Positions 25,944 to 39,150 of a DNA stretch of 64,000 nucleotides are shown one piece after another (the first letter of the stretch is position 1; the number at the start of each line of letters is the position of its first letter). The translations under genes and the position numbers were made by a program. The notes under the pieces are model-generated. The model ran no database searches, was not told the DNA's origin, and was given only the letters and a program-made list of their open reading frames with translations. The DNA comes from an uncultured Geobacter sp. (GTDB taxonomy: Bacteria; Desulfobacterota; Desulfuromonadia; Geobacterales; Geobacteraceae): positions 1 to 64,000 of the forward strand of contig CAIYDQ010000144.1 in NCBI GenBank assembly GCA_903925075.1, read 5' to 3'.

Positions 25944-27458
25944 TCAGATTGATGGCACGGCGGGCAACTGCTGGTCGCGGGCCAGCACCGCCCGGGCGCT
26001 TTCCACGCTTTCCGCCGCCAGCCCGCGCAGAAAAGGATGCAAGTGGTGCGGCAGCGGGTTTCCCGCCAGGCTTTCGGCAAGCGCCACCACCTTTCTCGCC
26101 AAACCGCCGTCCTTGCCGCACCGGCGCAGCAGGTCCGCGCTCGACAGGAGCCTCTCCCGGATCAGCTCCAGGTCCGGACCCAGGAATTCCGTGCACACCC
26201 GCTCCAGCACCGGCTCGCCGGCCTCGCAGCGCCGATACTCTTCGGCGAGGTCGTAGACCCGCTTGGCCGGCGCCAAGCGCCCGGCGAAAAAGGGATCGGC
26301 GAACAGCTCCCGGCAGATCTCCTCCCCCCCCTGGTAGCTGAGGCCCCGCAGCGGCGCGTACTCGGGAAAGCTCGGCCGGTAGGGGGCGGGGGTCAGGTCC
26401 TCGCCCGCGAACATGCCGCGCCGCAGGTAAAAGTCGGCCGGCAGATAGCTGAGATCGGTGCTGCGATAGAGCGCGTCCCGCAACAACTCCAGCACGTGGC
26501 CGGGCGGCACCTGGTGCAAGTCGTCCTGCAGGGAGAAAGCTTCCAGCTCCCTTTCGAACTCCTCCTCGCTCAGCCGCTCCGCGCCCCAGGCCGCCAGCAA
26601 TCCGCGCCGTTCGTGCACTTGCAGGTAGAGCGTCTCGATCTTTGCCCCCTCCTGCCATCGGGAGACCAGCAAGGAGCGGTAGCCGTCGCAGTCGGGGGCG
26701 CTCGCATAGCCCGCGTGGAACGGGAGCGCCGCGCCGGCGGGGGGTGGCGCAATGCCCAGGAAAGAGAGACGGCGCAGATTTTTTCGCGACTCCCCGCTCA
26801 GGGCCGGGTCGCCGTCCAGCAGGTAGCGCGCCAGCACGCCGGCGGCCAGCGGATGCCGAATCCTCCCCAGCGCCGCCAGTGCCGACTGCACGATCTCCCG
26901 CTCCTCGTGCCAAAGGATCGCCTCCAGCATCCTGATCCCCTGTGGCTCCGCGCCCTTGGCAAGCTCGGCGATCACCATCTTCTGCACCTCGGTCGGGCAG
27001 GCGAGAAAATCGTCCAGAAAGGAGATGATGCCTTCCTCGGCGAGCTTGCCGGCGCCCACCAGCGCGCCGCAGAGCGGACTCCCGGCCGGGCTGAAGGCGC
27101 CGTGGAACGCCGCCGTTTGCACGTCGACGCCGTACCCCTCGAGCGCTACCAGCAGCGCCGTCTTGCCGTCGTCGCCCAGGTCGCGGCGGGTCATGGCGAT
27201 CTCCATCAGGCGCTCGAGCCAGCATTCGGTCGCGAAGAAGTCGAGGATGTAGGCATAGCGGGTGATCCGCTCGCCGGACTGCTCGCGCTCCAGTTCCCGC
27301 AGCAGCGGCCTGAGGGCGCGCGCGCCGGCCTGCCGGAACCTGGCCCCGATCCGCTCCATCTCCTCGAAGGAAACGGCGTCGTCCTTGAGCCTTTCCAGCA
27401 GTTCCAGGATGGCGCGGCGCTCCCGGAGCGAGCCGTCTATCTTCCTGCCTCCGTTCAT
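25944..27458 (-). CDS. HEAT-repeat-like protein of unknown function
   Basis: The 504-residue protein is mostly alpha-helical. Residues about 20-230 show a periodic pattern of helical pairs typical of HEAT repeats (ARALRPLLRELE, ALAALGRIRHPLAAGVLARYL). The C-terminal half has no motif I recognise. It starts just past the gyrA stop codon (8-base gap) and could be co-transcribed with gyrA and gpsA. GGAGGATTAG lies ahead of the ATG. I cannot assign a function. Confidence 0.75.
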   Translation of the reverse strand: MNGGRKIDGSLRERRAILELLERLKDDAVSFEEMERIGARFRQAGARALRPLLRELEREQSGERITRYAYILDFFATECWLERLMEIAMTRRDLGDDGKTALLVALEGYGVDVQTAAFHGAFSPAGSPLCGALVGAGKLAEEGIISFLDDFLACPTEVQKMVIAELAKGAEPQGIRMLEAILWHEEREIVQSALAALGRIRHPLAAGVLARYLLDGDPALSGESRKNLRRLSFLGIAPPPAGAALPFHAGYASAPDCDGYRSLLVSRWQEGAKIETLYLQVHERRGLLAAWGAERLSEEEFERELEAFSLQDDLHQVPPGHVLELLRDALYRSTDLSYLPADFYLRRGMFAGEDLTPAPYRPSFPEYAPLRGLSYQGGEEICRELFADPFFAGRLAPAKRVYDLAEEYRRCEAGEPVLERVCTEFLGPDLELIRERLLSSADLLRRCGKDGGLARKVVALAESLAGNPLPHHLHPFLRGLAAESVESARAVLARDQQLPAVPSI

Positions 27459-27466
27459 CGAGAGTT

Positions 27467-29968
27467 CTAATCCTCCGCCGGTTCCGGCATGTCCAGCTCG
27501 TCTTCCGGCAGGACCTCGTCGGTCTCCTCTACTTCTTCCTTCTCGGCCAGGCGCGCCACGGCCACCACCCTCTCGTTCTCTTCCTTCACCATCAGCCTCA
27601 CCCCTTGGGTGTTGCGCCCGATGATGGAGAAGCCGGCCACCGACACCCGGATGATCTTCCCCTGGTCGGTGATCAGCATCAGGTCGTTCTCGTCGGAAAC
27701 CTGCTTGATGTCCACCACGCAGCCGTTGCGCTCGCTGGTCTTGATGGTGATGATCCCTTTGCCGCCGCGGGACTGGCAGCGGTACTCGCCGATCTCCGTC
27801 CTTTTGCCGTAGCCGTTCTCGGTCACGGTGAACAGGGTGGAGTCGGTGAAATGCTCGTTCAGGATCGCCATGCCGATCACCACGTCGTCCTCTTCCAGGG
27901 TCATGCCGCGCACCCCGCGCGAGACGCGCCCCACGGTGCGCACGTCCTCTTCCTTGAAGCGGATCGACTTGCCGTTCTTGGAGGCGAGCAGCACGTCCTG
28001 CCGGCCGTCGGTGAGCGCCACCGTGATCAGCTTGTCCCCCTCGTCCAGGTTGACGGCGATGATGCCCCCCACGCGGGGGTGCGAGTACTCCATGAGGCTC
28101 GTCTTCTTGACCACGCCGTGGCGGGTCGCCATCATGATGAACTTGTCCTCGACGAACTCCTTCACCGCCAGGATGGTGGTGATCTTCTCGCCGGCCGCCA
28201 GGTTCAAGAGGTTGACGATCGCCTTGCCGCGCGCCGCGCGACCCGCCTCGGGGATCTCGTAGACCTTCAGCCAGTAGACCTTGCCCGCGTCGGTGAAGAA
28301 CATCAGGTAGTCCTTGGAGGAGGCGATGAACAACTGCTCCACGAAATCCTCTTCCTTGGTCTTCATGCCGGTCTTACCCTTGCCGCCGCGGCGCTGGGCG
28401 CGGTACAGGGTGACGGCGTTTCTCTTGATGTAGCCGGTATGCGAGATGGTGACCACCATGTCCTCTTCGACGATGGTGTCCTCAAGCGAAATGTCGGCGG
28501 TCTGCAGCACGATCTCACTTCTTCTCTTGTCGCCGAACTTCTCCTTCAGCTCGATCAACTCGCCGACGATGATCTTCAGGATCTCGCTCTCCGAGGCCAG
28601 GATCTCCTTCAGCCGGGCGATGTACTTCAGGATCTCGCGCAGCTCGTCCATGATCTTGTCCCGCTCCAGGCCCGTCAGGCGGTGCAGCCTCATGTCGAGG
28701 ATCGCCTGGGCCTGCAGGTCGGAGAGGCCGAAGCGCGCCATCAAGCCGCTCTTGGCCTCCGCCGGCGAGGCGCTCGCCTTGATGAGTTCGATCACCTCGT
28801 CCAGGTTGTCCAGCGCGATCTTCAGGCCTTCCAGGATGTGGGCGCGCGCCTCGGCCTTTTTCAGGTCGAAGATGGTGCGCCTGGTGACAATCTCCTTTCG
28901 GTGCTCCACGAAGAAGTCGATGGTCTCCCTCAAGGACAAGACCCGCGGCCGGCTGTTGACGATGGCCAGCATGATGATGCCGAAAGAGCACTGCATCTGG
29001 GTCTGCTTGTAGAGGTGGTTCAGGATGACGCCGGGGTTCTCGTCCTTTTTCAGTTCGATCACGACCCGCATCCCTTCGCGGTCGCTCTCGTCCCTCAGGT
29101 CGGAGATCCCCTCCAGCTTCTTCTCCTTGACCAGCTCGGCGATCTTCTCCACCAGCCGCGCCTTGTTCACCTGATAGGGGATCTCGATCACCACGATCGA
29201 CTGGCGCTCGCTCTTCTTCTGGGTCTCGATCACCACCCTGGCGCGCATCTGGATGATGCCGCGGCCGGTACGGTAGGCGGACATGATCCCTTCCCGGCCG
29301 TAGATGAAGCCGCCGGTGGGAAAGTCGGGTCCGGGGATCAGCTCCACCAGTTCCTCGAAGGAGAGCTGCGGGTTGGCGATCACCGCCACGATGCCGTCGA
29401 TCACCTCCGAAAGGTTGTGGGGCGGTATGTTGGTCGCCATGCCGACCGCGATGCCGGAGGAGCCGTTCACCAGCAGGTTCGGGAACTTGGAGGGGAGCAC
29501 CAGCGGCTCCTTCAGCGAGTCGTCGTAGTTGGAGCCGTGCTCGACGGTTTCCTTCTCCAGGTCCGCCAAGAGCTCGTGGGCCAACTGCTCCATCCTGATC
29601 TCGGTGTAACGCATGGCGGCCGGGCGGTCGCCGTCGATGGAGCCGAAGTTCCCCTGGCCGTCCACCAGCGGATAGCGCAGCGAGAAATCCTGGGCCATCC
29701 TGACCAGCGTGTCGTAGACCGCGGTATCGCCGTGCGGATGGTACTTACCGATCACGTCGCCGACCACGCGGGCCGACTTCTTGTACGGCTTGTTCCAGTC
29801 GTTGCTCATGTCGTACATGGCGAACAGGCAGCGCCTGTGTACCGGCTTCAGGCCGTCGCGCACGTCCGGCAGCGCGCGGCCGACGATGACCGACATGGCG
29901 TAATCCATGTAGGAGCGTTTCATCTCGTCTTCGATGTTCACCGATATCTTGTTCAGTTGATCAAGCAT
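27467..29968 (-). CDS. gyrA: DNA gyrase subunit A
   Basis: The 833-residue protein begins with the breakage-reunion domain. Catalytic Tyr121 lies in [11 protein letters not shown]. The quinolone region reads [14 protein letters not shown], with Thr at the position of E. coli Ser83 and Asp at that of Asp87. The GyrA-box QRRGGKG and six C-terminal beta-pinwheel blades follow (for example [10 protein letters not shown]). With GyrB it introduces negative supercoils. AAAGGA precedes the ATG. It is separated from gyrB by about 118 bases of repeat-rich DNA. Confidence 0.98.
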   Translation of the reverse strand: MLDQLNKISVNIEDEMKRSYMDYAMSVIVGRALPDVRDGLKPVHRRCLFAMYDMSNDWNKPYKKSARVVGDVIGKYHPHGDTAVYDTLVRMAQDFSLRYPLVDGQGNFGSIDGDRPAAMRYTEIRMEQLAHELLADLEKETVEHGSNYDDSLKEPLVLPSKFPNLLVNGSSGIAVGMATNIPPHNLSEVIDGIVAVIANPQLSFEELVELIPGPDFPTGGFIYGREGIMSAYRTGRGIIQMRARVVIETQKKSERQSIVVIEIPYQVNKARLVEKIAELVKEKKLEGISDLRDESDREGMRVVIELKKDENPGVILNHLYKQTQMQCSFGIIMLAIVNSRPRVLSLRETIDFFVEHRKEIVTRRTIFDLKKAEARAHILEGLKIALDNLDEVIELIKASASPAEAKSGLMARFGLSDLQAQAILDMRLHRLTGLERDKIMDELREILKYIARLKEILASESEILKIIVGELIELKEKFGDKRRSEIVLQTADISLEDTIVEEDMVVTISHTGYIKRNAVTLYRAQRRGGKGKTGMKTKEEDFVEQLFIASSKDYLMFFTDAGKVYWLKVYEIPEAGRAARGKAIVNLLNLAAGEKITTILAVKEFVEDKFIMMATRHGVVKKTSLMEYSHPRVGGIIAVNLDEGDKLITVALTDGRQDVLLASKNGKSIRFKEEDVRTVGRVSRGVRGMTLEEDDVVIGMAILNEHFTDSTLFTVTENGYGKRTEIGEYRCQSRGGKGIITIKTSERNGCVVDIKQVSDENDLMLITDQGKIIRVSVAGFSIIGRNTQGVRLMVKEENERVVAVARLAEKEEVEETDEVLPEDELDMPEPAED

Positions 29969-29993
29969 GAAAAGTCCTTTTGGTAATAAATCT

Positions 29994-30077
29994 GGCGAAA
30001 GGCTAAGGGCTAAAGGTAAAACCCGTTTTCCCAGCCTTTCGCCTTTCCCCTTAGCCTTTCGCCCTTAGCCCTTAGCC
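29994..30077. repeat. heptamer-rich inverted repeat between gyrB and gyrA
   Basis: Units of GGCTAAGG and GGCGAAAGG occur on the left and their complements (CCTTTCGCC, CCCTTAGCC) on the right, making a degenerate inverted repeat with tandem heptamer-like blocks. It occupies nearly the whole gyrB-gyrA gap and may form a long imperfect stem in the mRNA. Confidence 0.6.
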
Positions 30078-30086
30078 GGTTTTTCC

Positions 30087-33574
<3,488 letters not shown>

Positions 33575-33615
33575 CGGCTCTTCAAGGCATGGTTGCCATC
33601 GGCCTTTCCAGTCTC

Positions 33616-33706
33616 GTAGGTCGCGTTGAGGTACGAAACGCGACGTCGCAAAGGTGCCACGGTGGGGATGTCGCGTTTCACGATGAAGCCGTTCAACACG
33701 ACCTAC
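33616..33706. repeat. 91-bp palindromic element (copy B)
   Basis: This core matches copy A over its length with few changes and lies in the recF-dnaN gap. It lacks the longer flanks found with copies A and D. In the recF upstream frame it would encode residues that are rejected as part of the protein. Confidence 0.8.
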
Positions 33707-33805
33707 GGGTGCTTTTCTACGATAATCGCCGTAATGATTGTAAAAATCAGGCTCGGGCAACCAGGCATCCTAGCACGATTTGCCTCTGCGCCGCTTCCTT
33801 TTCTT

Positions 33806-34924
33806 TTAGAGCCGCATCGGCATGATGACCGCCAGGAAGTCTTCCTCGGCCACCGCTTTCATGATCACCGGCGACAGCTCGTCCTTGAGCTTCAGCTCCA
33901 CTTCGCGGTCCTCCATGACGGAGAGCACGTCGATCAGGTACTTGGCGTTGAAGCGCGCCGAGATGTTGTTCCCCTCGTACTGCGCCTCGATCTCTTCGCG
34001 CGCCTCGCCCAGCTCCGGGTTACTGGAGGAGATGATGATCTGCTCCGGGCTCACCTCGATCTTTACCCCCTTGAACTTCTCGCTGGAGAGGATCGCCATC
34101 CTTTTCAGGGAATGGAGGAACTTGTCGCGGTTGACCTGCACGTTGCGGTCGTTGTTGACCGGTATCACCTTGGTGTAGTCCGGGAAGTCGCCGTCGATGA
34201 GCCGCATGACCACCACCGTGTTCCCCTTCATGATCACCGCGGAGTTGTCCATGAAACCGAGCATGATCTCGGAGGACTCCTCCTCGACCATCTTCTTCAG
34301 TTCGAAGATCCCCTTCTTGGGGAAGATCACGCCTTTGCTCAGCTCTTCGCTGATGTTGCCGGTGATGGTCTTTTGCGACAGCGACAGGCGATGGCCGTCG
34401 GTTGCCACCATCTTGAGCACGCTCTCGCCCCCCTCTTCGAAGGCCTTGATGAAGACGCCGTTCAGGTTGTACTTGGTCTCGTCGTAGCAGATGGCGTAGG
34501 CGGTCTTCTCGATCATCTCGCTGAGGATCTCGTTTTTGAAGACGATGAAGCTCTCTTCCTTGATCTTCGGGAAATAGGGGAACTCGTCGGAGGAAAGCCC
34601 GACGATGTTGAAGCGCGCCTTGCCGCAGACGATCTCCACCCAGTCGTTGTCCTTGGTGGAGAAGTGGATCTCCTCGTCCGGCATCTCCTTGACGATCTCG
34701 TAGAGTTTCTTGGCCGAGACCGTGATCTTCCCTTCCCGCATCACCTTGGCGGGGTAGGAGCTCTTCATGCCAACCTCCAGGTCGGTCGCCGTTATGTAGA
34801 GCAGATCGTTTTGCACCTCGAGCAAGGCGTTGGAGAGGATGGGCATGGTGTTTCGCTTTTCGACGATCCCCTGGATTCTTTGCAGGGCTTTCATAAAACT
34901 CTCTTTGCCGATTCTGAATTCCAT
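33806..34924 (-). CDS. dnaN: DNA polymerase III sliding clamp (beta subunit)
   Basis: The 372-residue protein has the three-fold clamp architecture and ends with the typical VIMPMRL. GAGGAGAGC precedes the ATG. It forms the ring that tethers polymerase to DNA. Its upstream gap contains the origin features, and the gene order dnaA-dnaN-recF-gyrB-gyrA on one strand is the ancestral bacterial one. Confidence 0.98.
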   Translation of the reverse strand: MEFRIGKESFMKALQRIQGIVEKRNTMPILSNALLEVQNDLLYITATDLEVGMKSSYPAKVMREGKITVSAKKLYEIVKEMPDEEIHFSTKDNDWVEIVCGKARFNIVGLSSDEFPYFPKIKEESFIVFKNEILSEMIEKTAYAICYDETKYNLNGVFIKAFEEGGESVLKMVATDGHRLSLSQKTITGNISEELSKGVIFPKKGIFELKKMVEEESSEIMLGFMDNSAVIMKGNTVVVMRLIDGDFPDYTKVIPVNNDRNVQVNRDKFLHSLKRMAILSSEKFKGVKIEVSPEQIIISSSNPELGEAREEIEAQYEGNNISARFNAKYLIDVLSVMEDREVELKLKDELSPVIMKAVAEEDFLAVIMPMRL

Positions 34925-35144
34925 CTGCTCTCCTCCGCCCTCAAGCTTCTATTGTTATGTTTTTAATCTTTTAAGTAGTAGTAGATAGTGGCCTGTTGAA
35001 AAGTTGACAAGGTCCGCTTCTCATTGGAATCGCTGGGTTTTACGGCCGGGAAAACTCCGGTTGTCAAAGCACCGGTTTGGCCGGTTTATGCACAGGCGCT
35101 CGGCTTTCGTCGCGCGGCGTGCCGTTTATGCACAGTTTTCCACA
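34925..35144. other. chromosomal origin oriC with a basal unwinding system
   Basis: This gap between dnaN and dnaA contains, read on the minus strand, DnaA boxes matching TTATNCACA or close variants (TTATGCACA at 35086-35094 and 35126-35134 and TTTTCCACA at 35136-35144, all in plus orientation; TTTTCAACA on the minus strand at 34994-35002), then GGCCA, then CTATCTACTACTACTT (34973-34988), then an AT-rich stretch (34940-34972). The order box, GC step, CTA repeats, AT-rich is the known DnaA-trio architecture of B. subtilis oriC. Confidence 0.82.
34976..34988 (-). promoter_or_regulatory. DnaA-trio repeats
   Basis: On the plus strand the bases read TAGTAGTAGATAG, so the minus strand carries CTA repeats beginning six bases from the box at 34994-35002. 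In established models DnaA assembles along the single strand of such trios to open the duplex. Confidence 0.7.
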
Positions 35145-36509
35145 TTACATGAACAGCTTTTTCTTGATGTCTTCCACAGTCATTTTCAGCTCGTTGTCGG
35201 CCGTCAACTGCTTCTCGATCTTCTTCACCGAGTGGATGATGGTGGAGTGATCCTTGCCGCCGAACTTCTCGCCGATCTCCGGATAGGAAGCCTTGGTGAG
35301 TTCGCGGCAGATATAGATCGCGATCTGGCGGGGCACCACCAGGGTCTTGATCCTCTTGTCCGACTTCATTTCCGACACCTTGATGCGGAAATGCTCCGCC
35401 ACGTGCTTTTGGATCATCTCGATGGTGATGTCGCGGGTCTTCTCGACGATGATGTCCTTCATCGCCTCGCGCGCCATCTCCAGGGTAATCTCTTTTGAGG
35501 TGAGGCTCGCCACCGCCTCCAGCCTGATCAGCATCCCTTCCAACTCGCGGATGTTGCTGGTCGCCCCTTCGGCGAGGAACAACGCCACGTCGTTGGGGAG
35601 GTTCTCCGCCTTCTTCTTGAGGATGGCGATCTTGGTCTCCGTGGAGGGTGGCTGGATGTCGGCGATCAGCCCCCACTCGAAGCGCGATCTGAGCCGCTCC
35701 TCCAGGCCGGGTATCTCCTTGGGAAACTTATCCGAGGTGACCACTATCTGCTTATGCGATTCGTACAGCGCATTGAAGGTGTGGAAGAACTCCTCCTGGG
35801 TGGCCTCCTTGCCGGCCATGAACTGGATGTCGTCGATGAGCAGCAGGTCCATCTTCCTGAACTTGTTGCGAAACTCGTCCATTTTCTTGTAACGCAGACA
35901 GTTGATCATCTCGTTCATGAATTTTTCGGAGGAGTAATAGCAGATCTTCGCCTTGGGGTTCTTGGCCAGAATCTGGTTGCCGATGGCGATCAGCAGATGG
36001 GTCTTGCCCAAACCCACGCCGCCGTAAATGAAGAGCGGGTTGTAGTTGGTGGCAGGCTTGTTGGCCACCGCCTGCGAGGCCGCATGGGCGAACTCGTTGC
36101 TTTTGCCGCAAACGAAGGATTCGAAGGTGTACTTGGGGTTCAAGTTCGGTATGAACTCGGACTTTCGGGCATCCTTTTCGGTTTCCTTCCCCTTCTCCTT
36201 GGCGGGCTTGTGATCTTTTTCCTGTTTTTGTTCCTTGTCCGGCTTTGATTCTTTCACGGCCGCGGGTTTCTGCTCGGCGATGTGGAATTCGATGTGGTAC
36301 ATCTCGGGGGTGACTGCTGCGATCGCTTCCTTGATCATGGACAAATACTTGTCGGTTATCCATTTTTGGAAGAATGAACTGGGGACTTCCACCACGATAG
36401 TATCGTTTGTCGCTCCTAAGAACTTCAGTGGGTCGATCCAGGTGCTGTAGGTCTGTTCGGTAAGCGTATTCTTAAGATTTGCCTGGGCATCCAGCCAAAC
36501 ATTTTCCAT
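35145..36509 (-). CDS. dnaA: chromosomal replication initiator protein DnaA
   Basis: The 454-residue protein starts at MENVWLDAQANLKNTLTEQT. Domain I (1-85) is followed by a Lys/Glu-rich linker (about 88-120), the AAA+ domain with GGVGLGKTHLLIAIGNQ and LLLIDDIQFMAGKE, and the DNA-binding domain IV with VVPRQIAIYICRELTKASYP and GKDHSTIIHSVKKIE. A short upstream frame lacks a better start. DnaA boxes lie both downstream (oriC) and upstream of the gene, so autoregulation is likely. Confidence 0.98.
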   Translation of the reverse strand: MENVWLDAQANLKNTLTEQTYSTWIDPLKFLGATNDTIVVEVPSSFFQKWITDKYLSMIKEAIAAVTPEMYHIEFHIAEQKPAAVKESKPDKEQKQEKDHKPAKEKGKETEKDARKSEFIPNLNPKYTFESFVCGKSNEFAHAASQAVANKPATNYNPLFIYGGVGLGKTHLLIAIGNQILAKNPKAKICYYSSEKFMNEMINCLRYKKMDEFRNKFRKMDLLLIDDIQFMAGKEATQEEFFHTFNALYESHKQIVVTSDKFPKEIPGLEERLRSRFEWGLIADIQPPSTETKIAILKKKAENLPNDVALFLAEGATSNIRELEGMLIRLEAVASLTSKEITLEMAREAMKDIIVEKTRDITIEMIQKHVAEHFRIKVSEMKSDKRIKTLVVPRQIAIYICRELTKASYPEIGEKFGGKDHSTIIHSVKKIEKQLTADNELKMTVEDIKKKLFM

Positions 36510-36546
36510 GGAGTGAGGCCTTTTTTTTAGCTGACTTTGCACAGCT

Positions 36547-36566
36547 TTATCAACAACTGTTGAAAA
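36547..36566. promoter_or_regulatory. inverted pair of DnaA-box-like sites upstream of dnaA
   Basis: TTATCAACA (36547-36555) and TGTTGAAAA (36558-36566; reverse TTTTCAACA, as at the oriC trio) face each other two bases apart, about 40 bases upstream of the dnaA start. They could serve autorepression of dnaA or act as a second origin subregion in the AT-rich dnaA-rpmH gap. Confidence 0.55.
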
Positions 36567-36696
36567 TAAATTACTCGGGTAATTTCAGTCATTTATGATG
36601 GTTTGGACAGGATAAAGCGACGCTAATTTTATTGCAGCAGAAGGTTATCAGAGCTGCCTTTTTTTTGCAAGGCAAAACTTGGCTTTGCAAAAACGC

Positions 36697-36730
36697 CTTG
36701 ACATAGATTGCCGTTTATGTTTAAGTTCGA
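36697..36730 (+). promoter_or_regulatory. probable rpmH promoter
   Basis: TTGACA begins near 36697 in front of an AT-rich stretch that could supply the -10 (TTTAAG or TTAAGT at a spacing of 16-17). Only the -35 box is a strong match. Confidence 0.4.
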
Positions 36731-36780
36731 AGCTTGCCTTTATAAGTAAAGCTACCATTTCGTTTAAGGAGTCAATAAAG

Positions 36781-36930
36781 ATGAAAAGAACCTTCCAGCC
36801 GAGCAACATTTCCAGAAAAAGAACCCACGGTTTCCTTGTACGCATGGCCACCAAGAACGGTCGCCTTGTGATCAAGAGGAGAAGGGCCAAGGGGCGCAAG
36901 CGTCTCTCCGTCGGCGTCGCGACCAAATAA
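36781..36930 (+). CDS. rpmH: 50S ribosomal protein L34
   Basis: The 49-residue, highly basic protein starts at [20 protein letters not shown] with AAGGAGTC ahead; the longer open frame upstream is not used. The Lys/Arg-rich tail [12 protein letters not shown] is standard. It heads the rpmH-rnpA-yidD-yidC operon next to the origin. Confidence 0.98.
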   Translation: MKRTFQPSNISRKRTHGFLVRMATKNGRLVIKRRRAKGRKRLSVGVATK

Positions 36931-36937
36931 TTCCCGC

Positions 36938-37288
36938 TTGTCCGGCTCGGATTTCCCTAAGAGTGAACGTTTGCGCAAGCGTCCCGAGTTCCTGCAATTC
37001 AACGCCGGAGCCTCGAAGATGCACACGCCCCACTTTCTGCTGCTTTGGAAGGGGAGGGACGTTGACGGCGCCAGGATGGGCTTTACCGTCAGCAAAAAGG
37101 TCGGCAACGCGGTAGTAAGAAACGGTATCAAAAGAAGGCTCAGGGAGTTTTACAGACAGAACAAGCCCCTTTTTCTGCAGGCAGAGATGAACATCGTTGC
37201 CAAAAAAGGGGCTGATCTGCTTGACTTTCACGGCGTTTCAACCGAGCTTGCAGCCGCTCTCGGGCGGCTGCGTAAAAGACATGCTTAA
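36938..37288 (+). CDS. rnpA: ribonuclease P protein component
   Basis: The 116-residue protein begins at a TTG seven bases after rpmH; no ribosome-binding site is evident, so translational coupling is likely. The RNR motif is present in [20 protein letters not shown]. It binds the RNase P RNA and helps process tRNA 5' ends. It overlaps yidD by eight bases. Confidence 0.95.
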   Translation: MSGSDFPKSERLRKRPEFLQFNAGASKMHTPHFLLLWKGRDVDGARMGFTVSKKVGNAVVRNGIKRRLREFYRQNKPLFLQAEMNIVAKKGADLLDFHGVSTELAAALGRLRKRHA

Positions 37289-37493
37289 TAGAATATTCAT
37301 AGCCCTGATCGTTTTCTACCAGAGGTTCATCTCTCCGTTCAAGGCATCCTCCTGCCGCTTTTACCCTACCTGTTCGCATTACTCCTTACAAGCATTGAAA
37401 AAGCACGGCCCCGTCAAAGGGGGATGGTTGACTGTCGCCCGCATTCTCAGGTGTCATCCGTTTCATCCCGGCGGTTACGATCCGGTTAAATAG
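37281..37493 (+). CDS. yidD: membrane protein insertion efficiency factor YidD
   Basis: The 70-residue protein has the family's signature pattern [20 protein letters not shown] and [11 protein letters not shown], with the three conserved cysteines. It starts inside the end of rnpA (ATG at 37281) and is followed by yidC 21 bases later. It assists YidC-dependent insertion at the inner membrane. Confidence 0.95.
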   Translation: MLNRIFIALIVFYQRFISPFKASSCRFYPTCSHYSLQALKKHGPVKGGWLTVARILRCHPFHPGGYDPVK

Positions 37494-37514
37494 CCTCTTT
37501 CAGGAGAAATATTA

Positions 37515-39131
37515 ATGGAAAAAAGACTCATCATAGCGGTACTGCTCTCCATAGGGGTTTTGTACGCCTACTCGTACATTTTTCCGACCTCCAAGCCTGC
37601 TTCTTTGGCGCCCAAGCAGTCCGTGCTCAGTTCCGCGTCCGGCGCGCCCGCTCAACCGGCCGCAGCGAAGGCTGCCGGCGCTGCCGCTTCCTACCTCCCG
37701 GCCTTGCCGGTAGAGCCAAATAGCGCCGCCAGCGCCCGCGACATTACCGTGGAGACCGATCTTTATAGCGCGGTATTTTCCACCCAGGGTGCCGGCCTCA
37801 AAAAGCTGGTGCTGAAGAAGTACAAGGAAACCCCCGGAGCCCAGGGGAAGGACATCGTGCTTGTTAACGAGTCCGCCCCCAACCGGTTTGCGCTGCTCAG
37901 CGATTCTCGGGAACTCGGCATACAGCCGTCGACTGTCTTCAACAGCTCGGCGTCCAATGTGACTCTCCCTGCCACCGGCAAGGGGACCCTGGAGTTTTCC
38001 ACCGTCACCCCGCAGGGAGTGCTGTTCAAAAAAGTCTACTCTTTCTCCGGCGATGCCTATCGGATCGGCCTTACCGAGGAAGTGCACAACAGCGGCAACG
38101 GCAAAGTGGACGGCGCGCTGCACCTGCTGCAAAACGAGCGGGTCGCGGCCGAGCATAAGAAAGAGGGGAGATACGAGGTTTACGGTCCTTCCACTCTGAC
38201 CGACAACAAGGTGGACACCGACAAGCTCGACAATCTGCTGAAGGCGCCTGCCCAGTACGACAAGAGCGTGATTTGGTCGGCGTTCTCCGACAAGTATTTC
38301 ATGGACGCCGTCATCGCCGATAAGGGGAGCATCGCGGCGGTGCGTCTTAACAGAGTCGGGACCGATTTGCTGGTGAGGGACATCTCTTCGCCGCTTGTTT
38401 CCGTGGCGCCCGGACAGAGCGTCGCCGTCAACTACTCCGTCTATTACGGCCCGAAGGATCTGGACATACTGAAGGCTCAGGGCAACAGGCTGGAAGAGGT
38501 CATCGACTACGGCTGGTTCGCGCCGATCTCCAAGCCGCTTATTTACACGCTGAAGTTTCTCTACAAGTACACCGGCAACTACGGCTTCGCCATTATCATC
38601 ATCACCTGCGTCCTGAAACTCCTCTTTTTCCCGCTCACCCACAAGAGCTACAAGTCGATGAAGGAGATGCAGAAACTGCAGCCGAAGATGGCTGAGTTGA
38701 AGGAGAAGTTCAAGAACGACCGCGACGCCATGAACAAGGCGGTGATGGAGCTTTACAAGACCCACAAGGTCAACCCCATGGGCGGCTGTCTCCCCATGCT
38801 GGTGCAGATCCCCGTATTCTTCGGTCTTTACCGCGCGCTCATGTACTCGATCGAACTGCGGCACGCGCCCTTCATCCTTTGGATTACCGATCTTTCCGCC
38901 AAGGACCCGTACTACGTGACCCCGATCATCATGGGCGTCAGTATGTTCATCCAGCAGAAAATGACGCCGTCCAACATGGATCCGGTGCAGGCCAAGATGA
39001 TGCTGGCTCTCCCCGTCGTGTTCACCTTCATGTTCCTGAACTTCCCTTCCGGGCTGGTTGTCTACTGGCTGGTCAACAACGTGCTGACCATAACGCAGCA
39101 GATGTACATCAACAAGTCGGTCAAGGCCTGA
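37515..39131 (+). CDS. yidC: membrane protein insertase YidC
   Basis: The 538-residue protein has an N-terminal membrane helix (residues about 5-21), a large periplasmic beta domain to about 335, and the conserved five-helix insertase core starting near PLIYTLKFLYKYTGNYGFAI, including KMAELKEKF in the cytoplasmic hairpin and PMGGCLPMLVQIPVFFGLY. AGGAG precedes the ATG. The next gene is mnmE only 19 bases on; the jag gene that often lies between is absent. Confidence 0.97.
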   Translation: MEKRLIIAVLLSIGVLYAYSYIFPTSKPASLAPKQSVLSSASGAPAQPAAAKAAGAAASYLPALPVEPNSAASARDITVETDLYSAVFSTQGAGLKKLVLKKYKETPGAQGKDIVLVNESAPNRFALLSDSRELGIQPSTVFNSSASNVTLPATGKGTLEFSTVTPQGVLFKKVYSFSGDAYRIGLTEEVHNSGNGKVDGALHLLQNERVAAEHKKEGRYEVYGPSTLTDNKVDTDKLDNLLKAPAQYDKSVIWSAFSDKYFMDAVIADKGSIAAVRLNRVGTDLLVRDISSPLVSVAPGQSVAVNYSVYYGPKDLDILKAQGNRLEEVIDYGWFAPISKPLIYTLKFLYKYTGNYGFAIIIITCVLKLLFFPLTHKSYKSMKEMQKLQPKMAELKEKFKNDRDAMNKAVMELYKTHKVNPMGGCLPMLVQIPVFFGLYRALMYSIELRHAPFILWITDLSAKDPYYVTPIIMGVSMFIQQKMTPSNMDPVQAKMMLALPVVFTFMFLNFPSGLVVYWLVNNVLTITQQMYINKSVKA

Positions 39132-39150
39132 TCGGCCGCGGGTTAAACTT

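Noticed and set aside
27605-29986. 793-residue plus-strand open frame opposite gyrA
   Set aside because: Antisense shadow; GyrA is unmistakable on the other strand.
33575-33760. N-terminal extension of recF
   Set aside because: It translates the palindromic repeat (33616-33706) and is not part of the RecF fold.
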